From NCBI GenBank assembly GCA_025057315.1, contig JANWXW010000014.1, forward strand, positions 1 through 64,000: 64,000 nt of DNA, given 5' to 3'. Position 1 is the first letter of the stretch; each line of letters begins with the position of its first letter. The translations under genes were made by a program, and so were the position numbers. The notes below the pieces were generated by a model. The model saw only the letters and a list, made by a program, of their open reading frames with translations. It was not told where the DNA came from and ran no database searches. Shown here piece by piece: positions 19,463-27,976 of the stretch. This DNA comes from Myxococcota bacterium. GTDB taxonomy: Bacteria; Myxococcota_A; Polyangia; Palsa-1104; JAEUJZ01.

Positions 19463-20763
19463 TTCCCTTTCTCCTGGGCCAGCCCAGCTGCGGGCCGGGC
19501 TATGACGACGGTCCGCCCCGTGGAGCAGCCAAATCGCTGCGCCGCACGCTGGACGTCGGCCGCGGTCATTGCGCGCAGCTGCTCGGGAACGGCAAAGAGC
19601 CGGCGGAAGTCTCCAGTTGTCGTCTCATATTCGCCCAGCGACTCGGCCTTGCCGTGGGCCGAGCGCATGCTGGCGAAAAAGTGAGTGAGAAAGCGTGCGC
19701 GCGCCCGTTCCATCTCGGCAGGGGTGGGACCATCGGCTTGCATGCGTGTCATCTGCACGTCGAGGACCTCCAGTACCTCCTCAGCGCTGTGGCCGCGCTG
19801 GAGCGAAGCTGCGACCTCCCATAGCCCCGGATCGCGCAGCGGCGTGACCGATGCGCCTAGCGTCGAGCAGATCTCGCGATCGACAACCAGCTCCCGGTAG
19901 CAACGGGAGCTGGCACTGCCGAACAGGATATCGGACAGCACCTGCAGGTGCAGGTGCTCAGGATCGAGGAAGGAGGGCGCCTTGTAGCCCAGGAGCAACT
20001 TGTCGGTGGCCACTGGCTTGTCGTAGACCGCGCGGCGCTCCGCCTCCTGCACCGGCTCGGGTGGTACCGTCTCTTGGGGGATGGGCTGGGGGGACAGGGC
20101 GCCGTAGTAGCGTTCGATGAGGCTCAGCGCCACCTCCTCCTGGAAATCGCCGACCAAGACGATGGTGGCGTTGTTGGGGGCATAGTAGGTGCGGTAAAAC
20201 TCCCGTGCGTCCTCGACGGTGATGGCACGAATGTCCTCCATCCAGCCAATGGTCGGCCAGTGGTAGGGGTGCACGGTGAAGGCCAGGCGGAATAGCTCCT
20301 CGGCCAGGAAGCCATCCACATCATCCTCGACCCGGAAGCGACGCTCGTTTAGGACCACCTCGCGCTCGGTTTCAAGCTGCTGCTCGCGGACCACGAGGTT
20401 GGCCATGCGGTCTGCCTCCAAGCGCACGCATAGCTCCAGATGTGCCGCGGGCAGGTCGTCTTGATAGTAGGTCCAGTCCACCCACGTGGCGGCGTTGGTG
20501 TGTCCTCCATGCGCCTCGATGAGACGATCGAACTCCGTATGCGCGAGGTTCTCGGTCTCGTTGAACATCAGATGCTCAAAGAGGTGGGCCATACCCGTGC
20601 GGCCTGGTCGCTCGTGGCGCGAGCCGACACGGAACCAGGTCTGGTAGGCCAACACCGGTGCCGTTGCATCGCGCACAAGCAGCACCTGGAGACCATTGTT
20701 CAGGCGAAACAGGCGAGCCAGCAAGCCGCCGGCACCGAAGGGATGCTCGCGGATCAGGTCCAT
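19459..20763 (-). CDS. M16-family zinc metallopeptidase, catalytic subunit
   Basis: The 434-residue protein carries the inverted zinc motif HLFEH (in GMAHLFEHLMF, about residue 60) and the downstream glutamate region ETEREVVLNERR, so it should be catalytically active. M16B enzymes degrade or process short peptides, often in the periplasm; no clear signal peptide is visible in this one, so its compartment is unclear. It is preceded by the SDR gene (18 bp) and overlaps its non-catalytic partner. The equal lengths of the two subunits suggest an old duplication. Confidence 0.93.
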   Translation of the reverse strand: MDLIREHPFGAGGLLARLFRLNNGLQVLLVRDATAPVLAYQTWFRVGSRHERPGRTGMAHLFEHLMFNETENLAHTEFDRLIEAHGGHTNAATWVDWTYYQDDLPAAHLELCVRLEADRMANLVVREQQLETEREVVLNERRFRVEDDVDGFLAEELFRLAFTVHPYHWPTIGWMEDIRAITVEDAREFYRTYYAPNNATIVLVGDFQEEVALSLIERYYGALSPQPIPQETVPPEPVQEAERRAVYDKPVATDKLLLGYKAPSFLDPEHLHLQVLSDILFGSASSRCYRELVVDREICSTLGASVTPLRDPGLWEVAASLQRGHSAEEVLEVLDVQMTRMQADGPTPAEMERARARFLTHFFASMRSAHGKAESLGEYETTTGDFRRLFAVPEQLRAMTAADVQRAAQRFGCSTGRTVVIARPAAGLAQEKGK

Positions 20764-20781
20764 GGTGACTTCCTGGGACGG

Positions 20782-21474
20782 TCAACAACGGCCGTAGACG
20801 GGGATGGCAGCGCCGCTGATGTCCCGCGCGGCCTCCGATGCAAGAAACAGCACCACGCCGGCCAGCGACTCGGGCGACACCCAGCGGTTGTGCGCCTCAT
20901 CGGGCATGGCCTGCCGGTTTTGCGGCGTATCGATGATGCTCGGCAGGATCGCGTTGACGGTGATGCCGTGCTCGTGTAGCTCCCTGGCCATGCTCTCGGT
21001 CAGGCGCAGCAGCGCGGCCTTGGAGGCAGCATAGGCACCCAGGCCCGCCTCGGACGCAAGCGCCACGCGTGCACCGATGTGGATGATCCGCCCTGCACCC
21101 TGCCCCTTCATGATGGGCACCACGCCCCGGGCCAGGTTGAGCGCCGAGCGGGCATTGATGTCCATGAGCCAGTCCCAGGTCGCTGGCGTGGTCTCGTGGA
21201 CCGCCGCCATGCGGAAGCCGCCCGCAGCGTGGACCAGCACATCGATGCGTCCCAACTCGGCGGCTGCCCACTGGCTTAGGCCTTCGGCCGCGGCGCCGTC
21301 GGTGAGGTCGGCGGCTCGGGTCCAGCAACGTCCGCCCAGCTCTGCGGCCAGGCCTTGCAGCGCCTCCGGGCTCCGGGCCGACAGGGCCAGTGCCGCCCCC
21401 TGCGCATGGAAAGCGCGTGCCACAGCGCGCCCCAGGGTCCCGGTTGCCCCCGTGATGAGCACCACCTTGGCCAT
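20782..21474 (-). CDS. Short-chain dehydrogenase/reductase
   Basis: The 230-residue protein has a classical SDR Rossmann fold: glycine motif TGATGTLG (about 8-15), the HAAGG equivalent of NNAG, and the catalytic Tyr-X3-Lys in YAASKAALL with an upstream serine position replaced in HIGARVAL. The substrate is unknown. The open frame extends into trxA, but the ATG at 21474, four bases after the trxA stop, gives the standard N-terminus MAKVVLITGATG. It is the second gene of the trxA operon. Confidence 0.9.
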   Translation of the reverse strand: MAKVVLITGATGTLGRAVARAFHAQGAALALSARSPEALQGLAAELGGRCWTRAADLTDGAAAEGLSQWAAAELGRIDVLVHAAGGFRMAAVHETTPATWDWLMDINARSALNLARGVVPIMKGQGAGRIIHIGARVALASEAGLGAYAASKAALLRLTESMARELHEHGITVNAILPSIIDTPQNRQAMPDEAHNRWVSPESLAGVVLFLASEAARDISGAAIPVYGRC

Positions 21475-21478
21475 CTGG

Positions 21479-21826
21479 CTATGCCTTGGCCACCTTGGCC
21501 AGGTGGTCCTTGATGAATTGCTCGATCTTGGCCTTGGGCACAGCGCCGACAAGCTGGCCGACGACCTTCCCCCCTGAGAACAGAAGCAGCGTTGGGATGG
21601 ATCGGACATCAAAGCGCACGGGCGTATGGTGGTTGTGGTCGATGTCCATCTTGCCCACACGTACCTGCCCGGCGAGCTCCTTGGCCAGGGCCTCCACCGC
21701 TGGGGCAATCTGACGGCAGGGAGCGCACCAGACGGCCCAGAAGTCGACCAGGGTGGGCAGGGGCGAACGGAGCACCTCGGCCTCGAAGTTGTCGTCGGTC
21801 AGGGTGAGGATGTTGTCGGCTGCCAT
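21479..21826 (-). CDS. trxA: Thioredoxin with a CAPC active site
   Basis: Thioredoxin reduces disulfides in cytosolic proteins. The 115-residue product has the full fold, with active site WCAPC in place of the usual WCGPC, the buried aspartate region and the cis-proline segment SIPTLLLFSGGK. A GGAGG ribosome binding site (31 to 35 in the 21800s, minus strand) lies five bases before the ATG at 21826 and decides the start over the upstream ATG at 21859. It leads an operon with an SDR and two M16 peptidase genes. Confidence 0.93.
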   Translation of the reverse strand: MAADNILTLTDDNFEAEVLRSPLPTLVDFWAVWCAPCRQIAPAVEALAKELAGQVRVGKMDIDHNHHTPVRFDVRSIPTLLLFSGGKVVGQLVGAVPKAKIEQFIKDHLAKVAKA

Positions 21827-21930
21827 GCGTCCTCCTTGCGGAATGGTCCTAGGTAGCACGCCGGTTCATCTCTGGCAACGGCTCGCATCCGGGTCGGTGC
21901 CAGGGCGTGTGCATCTCCATCGGGCTCCAC

Positions 21931-22623
21931 TTATCGAGCTGCCCACAGCCCCAGGGCGAGGCGGGCCGGATAGAGCAGCGCGGACAGGGGCCCGTACATC
22001 GAGCGCCCGCAGCGCCGCGGCGCCATGGCAGCCGGCACCTCGGCAAGTCGCAGACCGGCACGCAAGCAGCGCAGCAGCGCCTCGGCGTGAAGATCGCCAG
22101 GAGCCGGTGCGAGCAGCACAGGAAATGCGCGGCGGCCGATGGCGCGCAGACCGCTTGTTGTGTCATGGATGCGTTGGCCGCCCAGCTGCAGCAGCAAGCG
22201 GGAAGAGAGCCGCATGCCGAGGCGGCGCAGCGGCGGTGCACGGTAGCCGGCATCGCCGCAGAAGCGACAGCCCACGACCACATCGGCACCGCCGTCGCGC
22301 AGCGGGGCGACCAGATGGTGAATCGTCGCCGGATCATGCTGCCCATCGGCATCCAGCGTGACGGCATAGTCGTACCCGCGCTCTGCGGCTGCCATCAGGC
22401 CAGTCCGCACCGCACACGCATAGCCCCGCCGCACCGGGTGGCACAGCACGGCCTGACCCAGCCTGGCGAGCAGCGCCCCGGTGCCATCGCGCGACCCATC
22501 GTCGACGACAAGCACGTCCTCAGGGGCAGCGACCTCGCGCAGGCGCCCGAGCACGGCAGGCAGGTTGGCCGCCTCGTTGTGGGCCGGGATGATGACCAGG
22601 CCGCGCACGTCTTCATTTACCAT
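21931..22623 (-). CDS. Family 2 glycosyltransferase, dolichol-phosphate mannosyltransferase type
   Basis: The 230-residue protein is a soluble GT-A fold transferase: VIIPAHNEAANLP at the N-terminus, the nucleotide-binding DDGSRDGT, and the metal-binding LDADGQHDP. Proteins of this type transfer a sugar from a nucleotide donor to polyprenyl phosphate or a lipid acceptor. The C-terminus is hydrophobic but no separate membrane domain is present. The gene overlaps the DUF2804 gene by seven bases, so they are co-transcribed. Confidence 0.9.
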   Translation of the reverse strand: MVNEDVRGLVIIPAHNEAANLPAVLGRLREVAAPEDVLVVDDGSRDGTGALLARLGQAVLCHPVRRGYACAVRTGLMAAAERGYDYAVTLDADGQHDPATIHHLVAPLRDGGADVVVGCRFCGDAGYRAPPLRRLGMRLSSRLLLQLGGQRIHDTTSGLRAIGRRAFPVLLAPAPGDLHAEALLRCLRAGLRLAEVPAAMAPRRCGRSMYGPLSALLYPARLALGLWAAR

Positions 22624-23615
22624 AGCACATTCTGATCCTCGGCGACGCCCAGGACGGCATCGAGCTCAACCGGGGCCCGGCCAGGCAGGCGGATGGAGCC
22701 GCGGTAGCTGCCCGCAGGCTGGAGGAACCGGGAGCGGACCACGCCCAGGTTCCTGTGCTCGGCGTGGAGCGCGAACGGCTGGAATTCCAGCGCGACGGCG
22801 CCGCAGGCCGAGCCCATGCGCCAGGGCAGCAGGGGCCTCTTCGGGTCCCCATCGATACGTCCCTCGCCGACGGGAACAAGGTCCCCCTCCAGCCACACGG
22901 CGCACTCCGCCTCGCCGTTGAAGCCCTGCACCAGGTTCACGCCCACCGCCGCGCCCTGCCGCGTCCGCCCCAGCAGGAAGGCCCAGCGCCACGCCGTCCG
23001 TCGGGGGAGGATGCCCTGGGTGTAGTCCGTGCCGCCCAGTGCCCTGTCCAGCAGCAGACGATCTCGCCCGAGGCGGACCACGCCGTCTGCTTGCAGCAGC
23101 ATCCGCTTCTCGGTGGCGTTGGCACCTCCCCCCAGAGGCGACAGGTCGGCGACTGCTGACAGCGGTGGCGGAGCGAAGCGGGCATCCAGCACCGCATCGA
23201 TGGCCAGTGCTGGCGATTCCACCATGAGGCGGTAGGCCGAGGCCCCACCTGGGCGTACCAGGCTGGCGCGTAGGCCTGGGCCGACAAAGCGCGCGTAGCA
23301 GCCCTCGCCGGCCCGATCACCGACGCGACTCAGACCCGGCACCCCCAAGGATGAGACGCGCGCGAGCATGCCCTGCCCCGGTGCGGCCAGAAACGCGAAG
23401 GCACTGGCGGCGTAGCCCAAATCCACAATCGCCGCGGCGCACAGCCGCTCTGGGGTGGCCAGCAGGACATAGACCCAGCGCTTGTGCCGCAGCCAGCCGA
23501 GCCGGCCTCTGCAGCCGCGCAGGTCCACCGGCGGCAGCGGCCCCACGTAGCGACCCCGCAGCGGCCGGCCAGCTGCATCCACGACCGAGGGCGGCGGGGG
23601 ACCGAGAGCAGCCAT
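22617..23615 (-). CDS. DUF2804-family protein
   Basis: The 332-residue sequence matches my recollection of the DUF2804 pattern: an N-terminal LRHKRWVYVLLATPE strand, IVDLGYAASAFAF, then GGTDYTQGILPRRTAWRWAF and HRNLGVVRSRFLQPAGSYRG near the end. The family is predicted to be all-beta and its function is unknown. A TAAAAC box ends six bases before the ATG, which has no ribosome binding site. It is the first gene of a two-gene unit with the glycosyltransferase. Confidence 0.8.
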   Translation of the reverse strand: MAALGPPPPSVVDAAGRPLRGRYVGPLPPVDLRGCRGRLGWLRHKRWVYVLLATPERLCAAAIVDLGYAASAFAFLAAPGQGMLARVSSLGVPGLSRVGDRAGEGCYARFVGPGLRASLVRPGGASAYRLMVESPALAIDAVLDARFAPPPLSAVADLSPLGGGANATEKRMLLQADGVVRLGRDRLLLDRALGGTDYTQGILPRRTAWRWAFLLGRTRQGAAVGVNLVQGFNGEAECAVWLEGDLVPVGEGRIDGDPKRPLLPWRMGSACGAVALEFQPFALHAEHRNLGVVRSRFLQPAGSYRGSIRLPGRAPVELDAVLGVAEDQNVLW

Positions 23616-23664
23616 AGAAAGGTTTTACCGCCTTGCACCCCGAGCAGCCACCTCGGCTGCTACG

Positions 23665-24015
23665 TCACGATGTCCACTCGTTGGCCGCCGCCTCGATGGC
23701 CGCACGCACCTCCGCACTCACATGCAGATCTCGCTGAAGCAGGCGCAGCCCCTCCCTCAGCCAGCGCGCCAAGTCCGGTTGGCACAGGCGGTAGAATACA
23801 TGGCGCCCCGCGCGCCGCTCGGCCACCAGCCGGTGCGAGCGCAGCACGGCCAGGTGCTGCGACACCGCCGAGTGGCTGGTGCCTAGTGCCTCCTGCAGGG
23901 TACCCACATCTCGCTCGCCCTCCCGCAGTTCCAGAACGATGCGCACCCGGTAGGGGTGGGACAGGACCGACAGGAGCACCGCGAGCTCCTTGCAAGCAAC
24001 CGCGCGGGAGGACAT
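23665..24015 (-). CDS. ArsR-family transcriptional regulator
   Basis: The 116-residue protein is a winged-helix repressor: LSVLSHPYRVRIVLELREGERDVGTLQEAL followed by the recognition helix TSHSAVSQHLAVLRSHRLV and the wing RRAGRHVFYRL. The ELCVCDL metal site of arsenic sensors is absent, so a metal ligand is not indicated. A TTG two codons upstream (24021) is an alternative start. It is divergent from the sterol-desaturase-like gene, with a palindromic operator covering its own promoter, so autoregulation and control of the neighbour are likely. Confidence 0.9.
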   Translation of the reverse strand: MSSRAVACKELAVLLSVLSHPYRVRIVLELREGERDVGTLQEALGTSHSAVSQHLAVLRSHRLVAERRAGRHVFYRLCQPDLARWLREGLRLLQRDLHVSAEVRAAIEAAANEWTS

Positions 24016-24027
24016 GAGCAAAGCACC

Positions 24028-24060
24028 AATATGTTATAATAATTACATATTAATAATCAA
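24028..24060 (-). promoter_or_regulatory. arsR promoter overlapped by an inverted-repeat operator
   Basis: AATATGT (24028-24034) and ACATATT (24045-24051) form a perfect 7-bp inverted repeat with a 10-bp spacer. On the minus strand TTGATT (24060-24055) and TATAAC (24038-24033), 16 bp apart, form a good promoter for the regulator gene. The palindrome covers the spacer and -10 box. The whole stretch is strikingly AT-rich in a GC-rich genome. A plus-strand TATAAT (24035-24040) lies in the same palindrome. Confidence 0.75.
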
Positions 24061-24180
24061 TTAAAATGCCTCTTCGCGCCGGTGACACCGCATCTGCCCG
24101 GGGCTGCCTGGTGGCTGCGGTGCTAGGAGGGGGGGAGGTATATTGCCGCAGCCATTCCCTTCTCTTTCCTGGTCATTGGG

Positions 24181-25035
24181 GTGGAGTTGCTGGCGACCCG
24201 TCGCCAGGGCGACTGGCGCTACCACTTCCAGGACTCCATCACCAACCTTTCGTGTGGCATCGGCCAGCAGGTCATCGGCGTGTTCGTGCGCAGCGGGCCC
24301 CTGCTGGTCTACATGGCTGTCTACGAGCGGCTGCGCCTGCACACCTTCTCGCCGCGGTCGCTGGGCGCCTGGATTCTCATTCTTTTGCTGGTCGATTTAT
24401 GCTACTGGGTTTACAATTGGGCTAGCCATCGCGTAAATTTTCTGTGGGCGACCCACGTCGTGCACCACCAGAGCGAGGAGTACAACCTGTCGGTGGCGCT
24501 ACGGCAGAGCCGGTTCGCCCAGACCACGTCCTGGCTGTTCTACCTGCCCCTGGCCGTGACCGGCTTCCCAGCAGCGATGTGTCTGACCATGGTGACGCTC
24601 AACACGCTCTATCAGTTCTGGATTCACACCCCTGCAGTGGGTCGGCTGGGGCCACTAGAATGGATACTAAACATCCCATCCCATCATCGCGTTCACCATG
24701 GCATCGACCCCCGCTACATCGACCGCAACTACGCCGGCATCTTCATCATCTGGGACCAGCTATTTGGCACCTTCCGGCGCGAGGACGACGAGCCCGTCTA
24801 TGGAACGGTCAAACCGCTGAGGAGCTGGAACCCCCTGTGGGCGAACATCGAGCACTGGGTGCGCATGGCGCAGATGGCGCGGCAGACGCGACGGATCCGC
24901 GACAAGCTGCTGGTGTGGGTCATGCCCCCCGAGTGGCGCCCTGCGGACCTGGGCGGACCGGTGGCGATTCCCGAGGTCAGCTGGGCCACGCAGCGCAAGT
25001 ATGCCGTGCCCACCCGGCGGGCTATTTGTCGCTAG
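24181..25035 (+). CDS. Sterol desaturase / fatty acid hydroxylase-like membrane diiron enzyme, frame interrupted
   Basis: The protein belongs to the membrane-bound diiron oxidase superfamily (sterol desaturase, alkylglycerol monooxygenase). Histidine clusters are visible: WASHRVNFLWATHVVHHQSEEYN and NIPSHHRVHHGIDPRYIDRNYAG, embedded in several membrane helices. The GTG at 24181 is only the first standard start in this frame; homologous-looking sequence (IAAAIPFSFLVIGVELLATRR) continues up to an ATT at 24142 behind a run of seven G. At the 3' end the frame stops at TAG 25033-25035, while the family's usual C-terminal membrane segment continues in the -1 frame. Either the gene is broken by two indels or the sequence contains errors. 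Confidence 0.85.
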   Translation: MELLATRRQGDWRYHFQDSITNLSCGIGQQVIGVFVRSGPLLVYMAVYERLRLHTFSPRSLGAWILILLLVDLCYWVYNWASHRVNFLWATHVVHHQSEEYNLSVALRQSRFAQTTSWLFYLPLAVTGFPAAMCLTMVTLNTLYQFWIHTPAVGRLGPLEWILNIPSHHRVHHGIDPRYIDRNYAGIFIIWDQLFGTFRREDDEPVYGTVKPLRSWNPLWANIEHWVRMAQMARQTRRIRDKLLVWVMPPEWRPADLGGPVAIPEVSWATQRKYAVPTRRAICR

Positions 25036-25379
25036 TGGCGTGCAACTTCGTCCTGGTAGCCGCTGGTACTATGGCCCTGCTCCTTGTCTCCGGACAGGCA
25101 CCCCGTCCGGTGGTGCTGGCGCTGGCAGCAGCCCTGTTGCTGTCGGTGGTCAGCTGGGGCGGGCTGATGGAGGGCCGTTCCTGGGGTCTGCCCGTCGAGG
25201 CGGTGCGGCTGGCCATGGTGCTTCTGTGCGGCCTGCTGGTGCTGCGGACGCCCCTGGCTGCGATGCTGTGTGCGGTGGCCGTTGGCGCGCTGGCAGCTTG
25301 GGCCCTGGTCGCAACGCGCTCCGCTGCACGCGCGGCCGCTTGTTCTGCGGCTGTCTGCCGTCCCGGAACAACGGCTTGA
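25035..25379 (+). pseudogene. Displaced C-terminal membrane segment of the sterol-desaturase-like gene
   Basis: In the -1 frame relative to the preceding gene, translation reads GYLSLVACNFVLVAAGTMALLL and WGGLMEGRSWGLPVEAVRLAM before TGA 25377-25379. This resembles the C-terminal membrane helices found fused to sterol-desaturase domains in related proteins. A GTG at 25035 overlaps the upstream stop and could start a separate small membrane protein. A perfect hairpin follows its stop codon, suggesting that this is the natural end of the original gene. Joining needs a one-base insertion between about 25000 and 25022. Confidence 0.6.
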
Positions 25380-25382
25380 CAA

Positions 25383-25404
25383 GACATCCGCCAAGGCGGA
25401 TGTC
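25383..25404 (+). terminator. Perfect 10-bp inverted repeat just after the TGA
   Basis: GACATCCGCC (25383-25392) and GGCGGATGTC (25395-25404) are exact reverse complements around two bases, three bases after the stop at 25379. There is no T-run, so it may act as a 3'-end stabiliser or weak terminator rather than a classical rho-independent terminator. Confidence 0.55.
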
Positions 25405-25571
25405 TGCGAGGCAGAGCCATGCGCAGCCAGCAAGCGCCCCTTGTTGACCTCAAAGCCTTCCGTCCCCGTCGACGGGGCCCTGCGCCGCCCCCGGCTCTGG
25501 TGGGCTGGGCCCTGAGCTGGCCCCCGAGGTGGGTGTGGGTGGGGGCTCCCGTGGGGTCCTGTAGATGAGGG

Positions 25572-26246
25572 ATGTTCAACAAAAAAAGAATTTGTTTCAA
25601 TGGGTTAGATGAAAAAGATCGGCCCCCGCCGGGTCCGGCCCAGGGAGCTTGGGCCTGCGAGGTCGCCCACGAGAGCCGTTCGGCCGACCTGACCCCCGTG
25701 GTGGGGAGCAACCTGCGCCGCCTGCGCGTGCAGCGGGGGCTGTCGCTGGAGCGCCTGTCCCGCGCCTCGGGGGTGAGTCGGGCCATGCTCGGCCAGATCG
25801 AGCTGGGGCAGAGCGCGCCGACGATCAACGTCCTGTGGAAGATCGCCCGTGCACTGGAGGTGCCATGCTCGGCGCTGCTCCGCAGCCGCGCTCGCAGCGG
25901 CGCCCAGGTGCTGCCGGCAGAGCGGGCCAAGCGGCTCATCTCCCACGACGGCAGCTTCTCCTCGCGGGCGCTGTTCCCGTTCGACGAGCCGCGCCGGGTG
26001 GAGTTTTACGAGCTGCGTCTGGCTCCGCTGTCCAGCGAGCACGCCGACCCGCACCCCCCCGGCACCACCGAGAACCTGGTGGTGTCCAGCGGTGCGGTCG
26101 AGATCACCGTCGATGGGGAACATCACCTGCTGGGCACCGGCGACGCCATCCTGTTCGAGGCGGACGTGCCGCACGTGTACCGCAACCCGGGCAACGCCGA
26201 GGCCGTCATGTACCTGGTGATGACCTATGCCGATATTGTAGGATAG
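25572..26246 (+). CDS. XRE-family regulator with cupin sensor domain
   Basis: The 224-residue protein joins an N-terminal helix-turn-helix (about 42-100: VGSNLRRLRVQRGLSLERLSRASGVS and MLGQIELGQSAPTINVLWKIARAL) to a C-terminal cupin (about 150-215: ADPHPPGTTENLVVSSG and AILFEADVPHVYRNPG). Such regulators respond to small metabolites bound in the cupin barrel. The first 40 residues are unconserved and the true start may be later; the ATG at 25572 has a GAGGG box before it. It lies immediately upstream of malQ but its targets are unknown. Confidence 0.9.
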   Translation: MFNKKRICFNGLDEKDRPPPGPAQGAWACEVAHESRSADLTPVVGSNLRRLRVQRGLSLERLSRASGVSRAMLGQIELGQSAPTINVLWKIARALEVPCSALLRSRARSGAQVLPAERAKRLISHDGSFSSRALFPFDEPRRVEFYELRLAPLSSEHADPHPPGTTENLVVSSGAVEITVDGEHHLLGTGDAILFEADVPHVYRNPGNAEAVMYLVMTYADIVG

Positions 26247-26338
26247 ACTACGTATCTATCCAGGCAGGCGGTCGCGACCCCGCGCTGCTGCCGCCTGGCC
26301 AGGGAGAGGACCTGACGGCGCAGGCCGCGCCAGGTAGA

Positions 26339-27889
26339 ATGCACTCCCCCATGAAGCCCCAGCGCGCTGCATCCGTTCGCTCCAGCGGCCTTCTGCTCCA
26401 CATCACCTCGCTGCCAGGTCCTGGCGGCGTTGGCGATCTGGGCCCTGCGGCCCATGCCTTTGTGGACCAACTCCAGCGGGGCGGGCAGCGGCTGTGGCAG
26501 GTGCTGCCGCTGGGGCCCACTGGCTATGGCGACTCGCCCTATCAGAGCCTGTCGGCCTTCGCCGGCCATCCGCTGTTTGTCAGCTTGGAGGTGCTGGTCC
26601 AGCAGGGGCTGCTGGAGGCCGAGGATCTGGTCGGGGCTCCTCCGGCTGCCGAGCGGGCTGACTACGCCGCGGCCCAGGCTTTCCGTCTGCCCCGGCTGGC
26701 CCGCGCTGCCGAGCGGATCCAGCAGCCCCAGCACGCGGCGCTGCGGGCCGACTTTGAGGCCTTCTGCACCGCCCAGGCAGCGTGGTTGGAAGACTACGCG
26801 CTGTACATGGCGCTCAAGGAGCAGCACGGCCTGCAACCCTGGTATGCGTGGCCCCCGCCGCTGCGGGACCGCCATCCGGAGGCGCTGGAGGCGGCCCGGC
26901 AGCGGCTGCACAATCGGTTGCACTTTCACCGCTTTACGCAGTGGCAGTTTTTTCAGCAGTGGCGGGCGCTGCGGCAGCATGCTGCCGAGCGTGGGGTGAG
27001 GCTGCTGGGCGACATGCCCATGTTCGTCGCCCATGACAGCGTGGAGGTGTGGACCGAGCGGGAGCAGTTTCTCCTGTATCCCGATGGGACGCTGCGGGTG
27101 CAAGCTGGGGTACCACCAGACTACTTTTCGCCCACGGGGCAACTGTGGGGCAACCCGCTGTATGACTGGCCGCGCATGCAGCAGGATGGCTTCTCGTTCT
27201 GGCGTCGGCGGATGGCCTGGGCGCTCACCCTGTATGACCGGGTGCGCATCGATCACTTTCGGGGCTTTGCTGCCACCTGGACGGTGCCGGCAGGCGCTCC
27301 AGATGCCACCTTCGGACAGTGGGTGCAGGTGCCGGGAGAGGCGCTATTTTCGCGCCTGTTCGATGTCTTTGGCGACCAGCTGGACTTGGTCGCCGAGGAC
27401 CTGGGTCTTATCACGCCCGATGTGGAGGCGCTGCGCGACCGCTTTGGCCTGCCTGGCATGCGGGTCATCCAGTTTGCCTTTGGCTCCAGCGAGCCAGAGA
27501 AGGTACGGCCCTACAGCTTCCCTCGCCGCGCGGTGGTCTACACCTCCACGCATGACAACGACACCATTGTGGGCTGGTTCCGTGGGGACGATCACGTGGC
27601 TAGGCAGGACACGGCGCGCACCGACCAGCGCAACCTGCTGGAGTACCTGGGCCTGGAGGGGTGCGAGCCGGTGGACATCCACTGGCAGGTGATTCGCCTG
27701 GCCCTGTCCACCGTGGCGGACACGGTGATCCTGCCAGTGCAGGACGTGCTCGGCTTGGGCAGCCAGGCGCGCATGAACCGGCCCGGCTGCGCGGTCGGCA
27801 ACTGGGGATTTCGCCTCCTTCCTGGGCAGCTTACAGCGGCGGTCTTGGATCGGCTCCGCCGCCTGTGCGAGATCTACGGTCGCGCCTGA
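26339..27889 (+). CDS. malQ: 4-alpha-glucanotransferase (amylomaltase)
   Basis: MalQ disproportionates malto-oligosaccharides during glycogen or maltose metabolism. The 516-residue GH77 protein contains SSGLLLHITSLPGPGGVGDLG, PLGPTGYGDSPYQSLSAFAG, the catalytic nucleophile region RIDHFRGF, the acid/base region LVAEDLG and the third acid in STHDNDT. The open frame extends about 230 codons upstream through the XRE-cupin gene, which is a shadow; the ATG at 26339 (or 26351) gives the normal length. It stands 93 bp after the regulator gene. Confidence 0.96.
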   Translation: MHSPMKPQRAASVRSSGLLLHITSLPGPGGVGDLGPAAHAFVDQLQRGGQRLWQVLPLGPTGYGDSPYQSLSAFAGHPLFVSLEVLVQQGLLEAEDLVGAPPAAERADYAAAQAFRLPRLARAAERIQQPQHAALRADFEAFCTAQAAWLEDYALYMALKEQHGLQPWYAWPPPLRDRHPEALEAARQRLHNRLHFHRFTQWQFFQQWRALRQHAAERGVRLLGDMPMFVAHDSVEVWTEREQFLLYPDGTLRVQAGVPPDYFSPTGQLWGNPLYDWPRMQQDGFSFWRRRMAWALTLYDRVRIDHFRGFAATWTVPAGAPDATFGQWVQVPGEALFSRLFDVFGDQLDLVAEDLGLITPDVEALRDRFGLPGMRVIQFAFGSSEPEKVRPYSFPRRAVVYTSTHDNDTIVGWFRGDDHVARQDTARTDQRNLLEYLGLEGCEPVDIHWQVIRLALSTVADTVILPVQDVLGLGSQARMNRPGCAVGNWGFRLLPGQLTAAVLDRLRRLCEIYGRA

Positions 27890-27976
27890 CCGCCTGCGAC
27901 CGCCCGGACCCTGGGTTTTGCCCGCTGCAAACCATGCCTCTGCCGCAGGGCTGCCATCAGGCGGGGCCCGTAGGGT

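Noticed and set aside
25649..26338. N-terminal 230-codon extension of MalQ
   Set aside because: It is a second frame over the XRE-cupin regulator gene, which has clear domains; MalQ proteins start near 26339.
26225..27256. A 343-codon minus-strand frame opposite malQ
   Set aside because: malQ is unmistakable on the plus strand, and the antisense frame has no recognisable motif.
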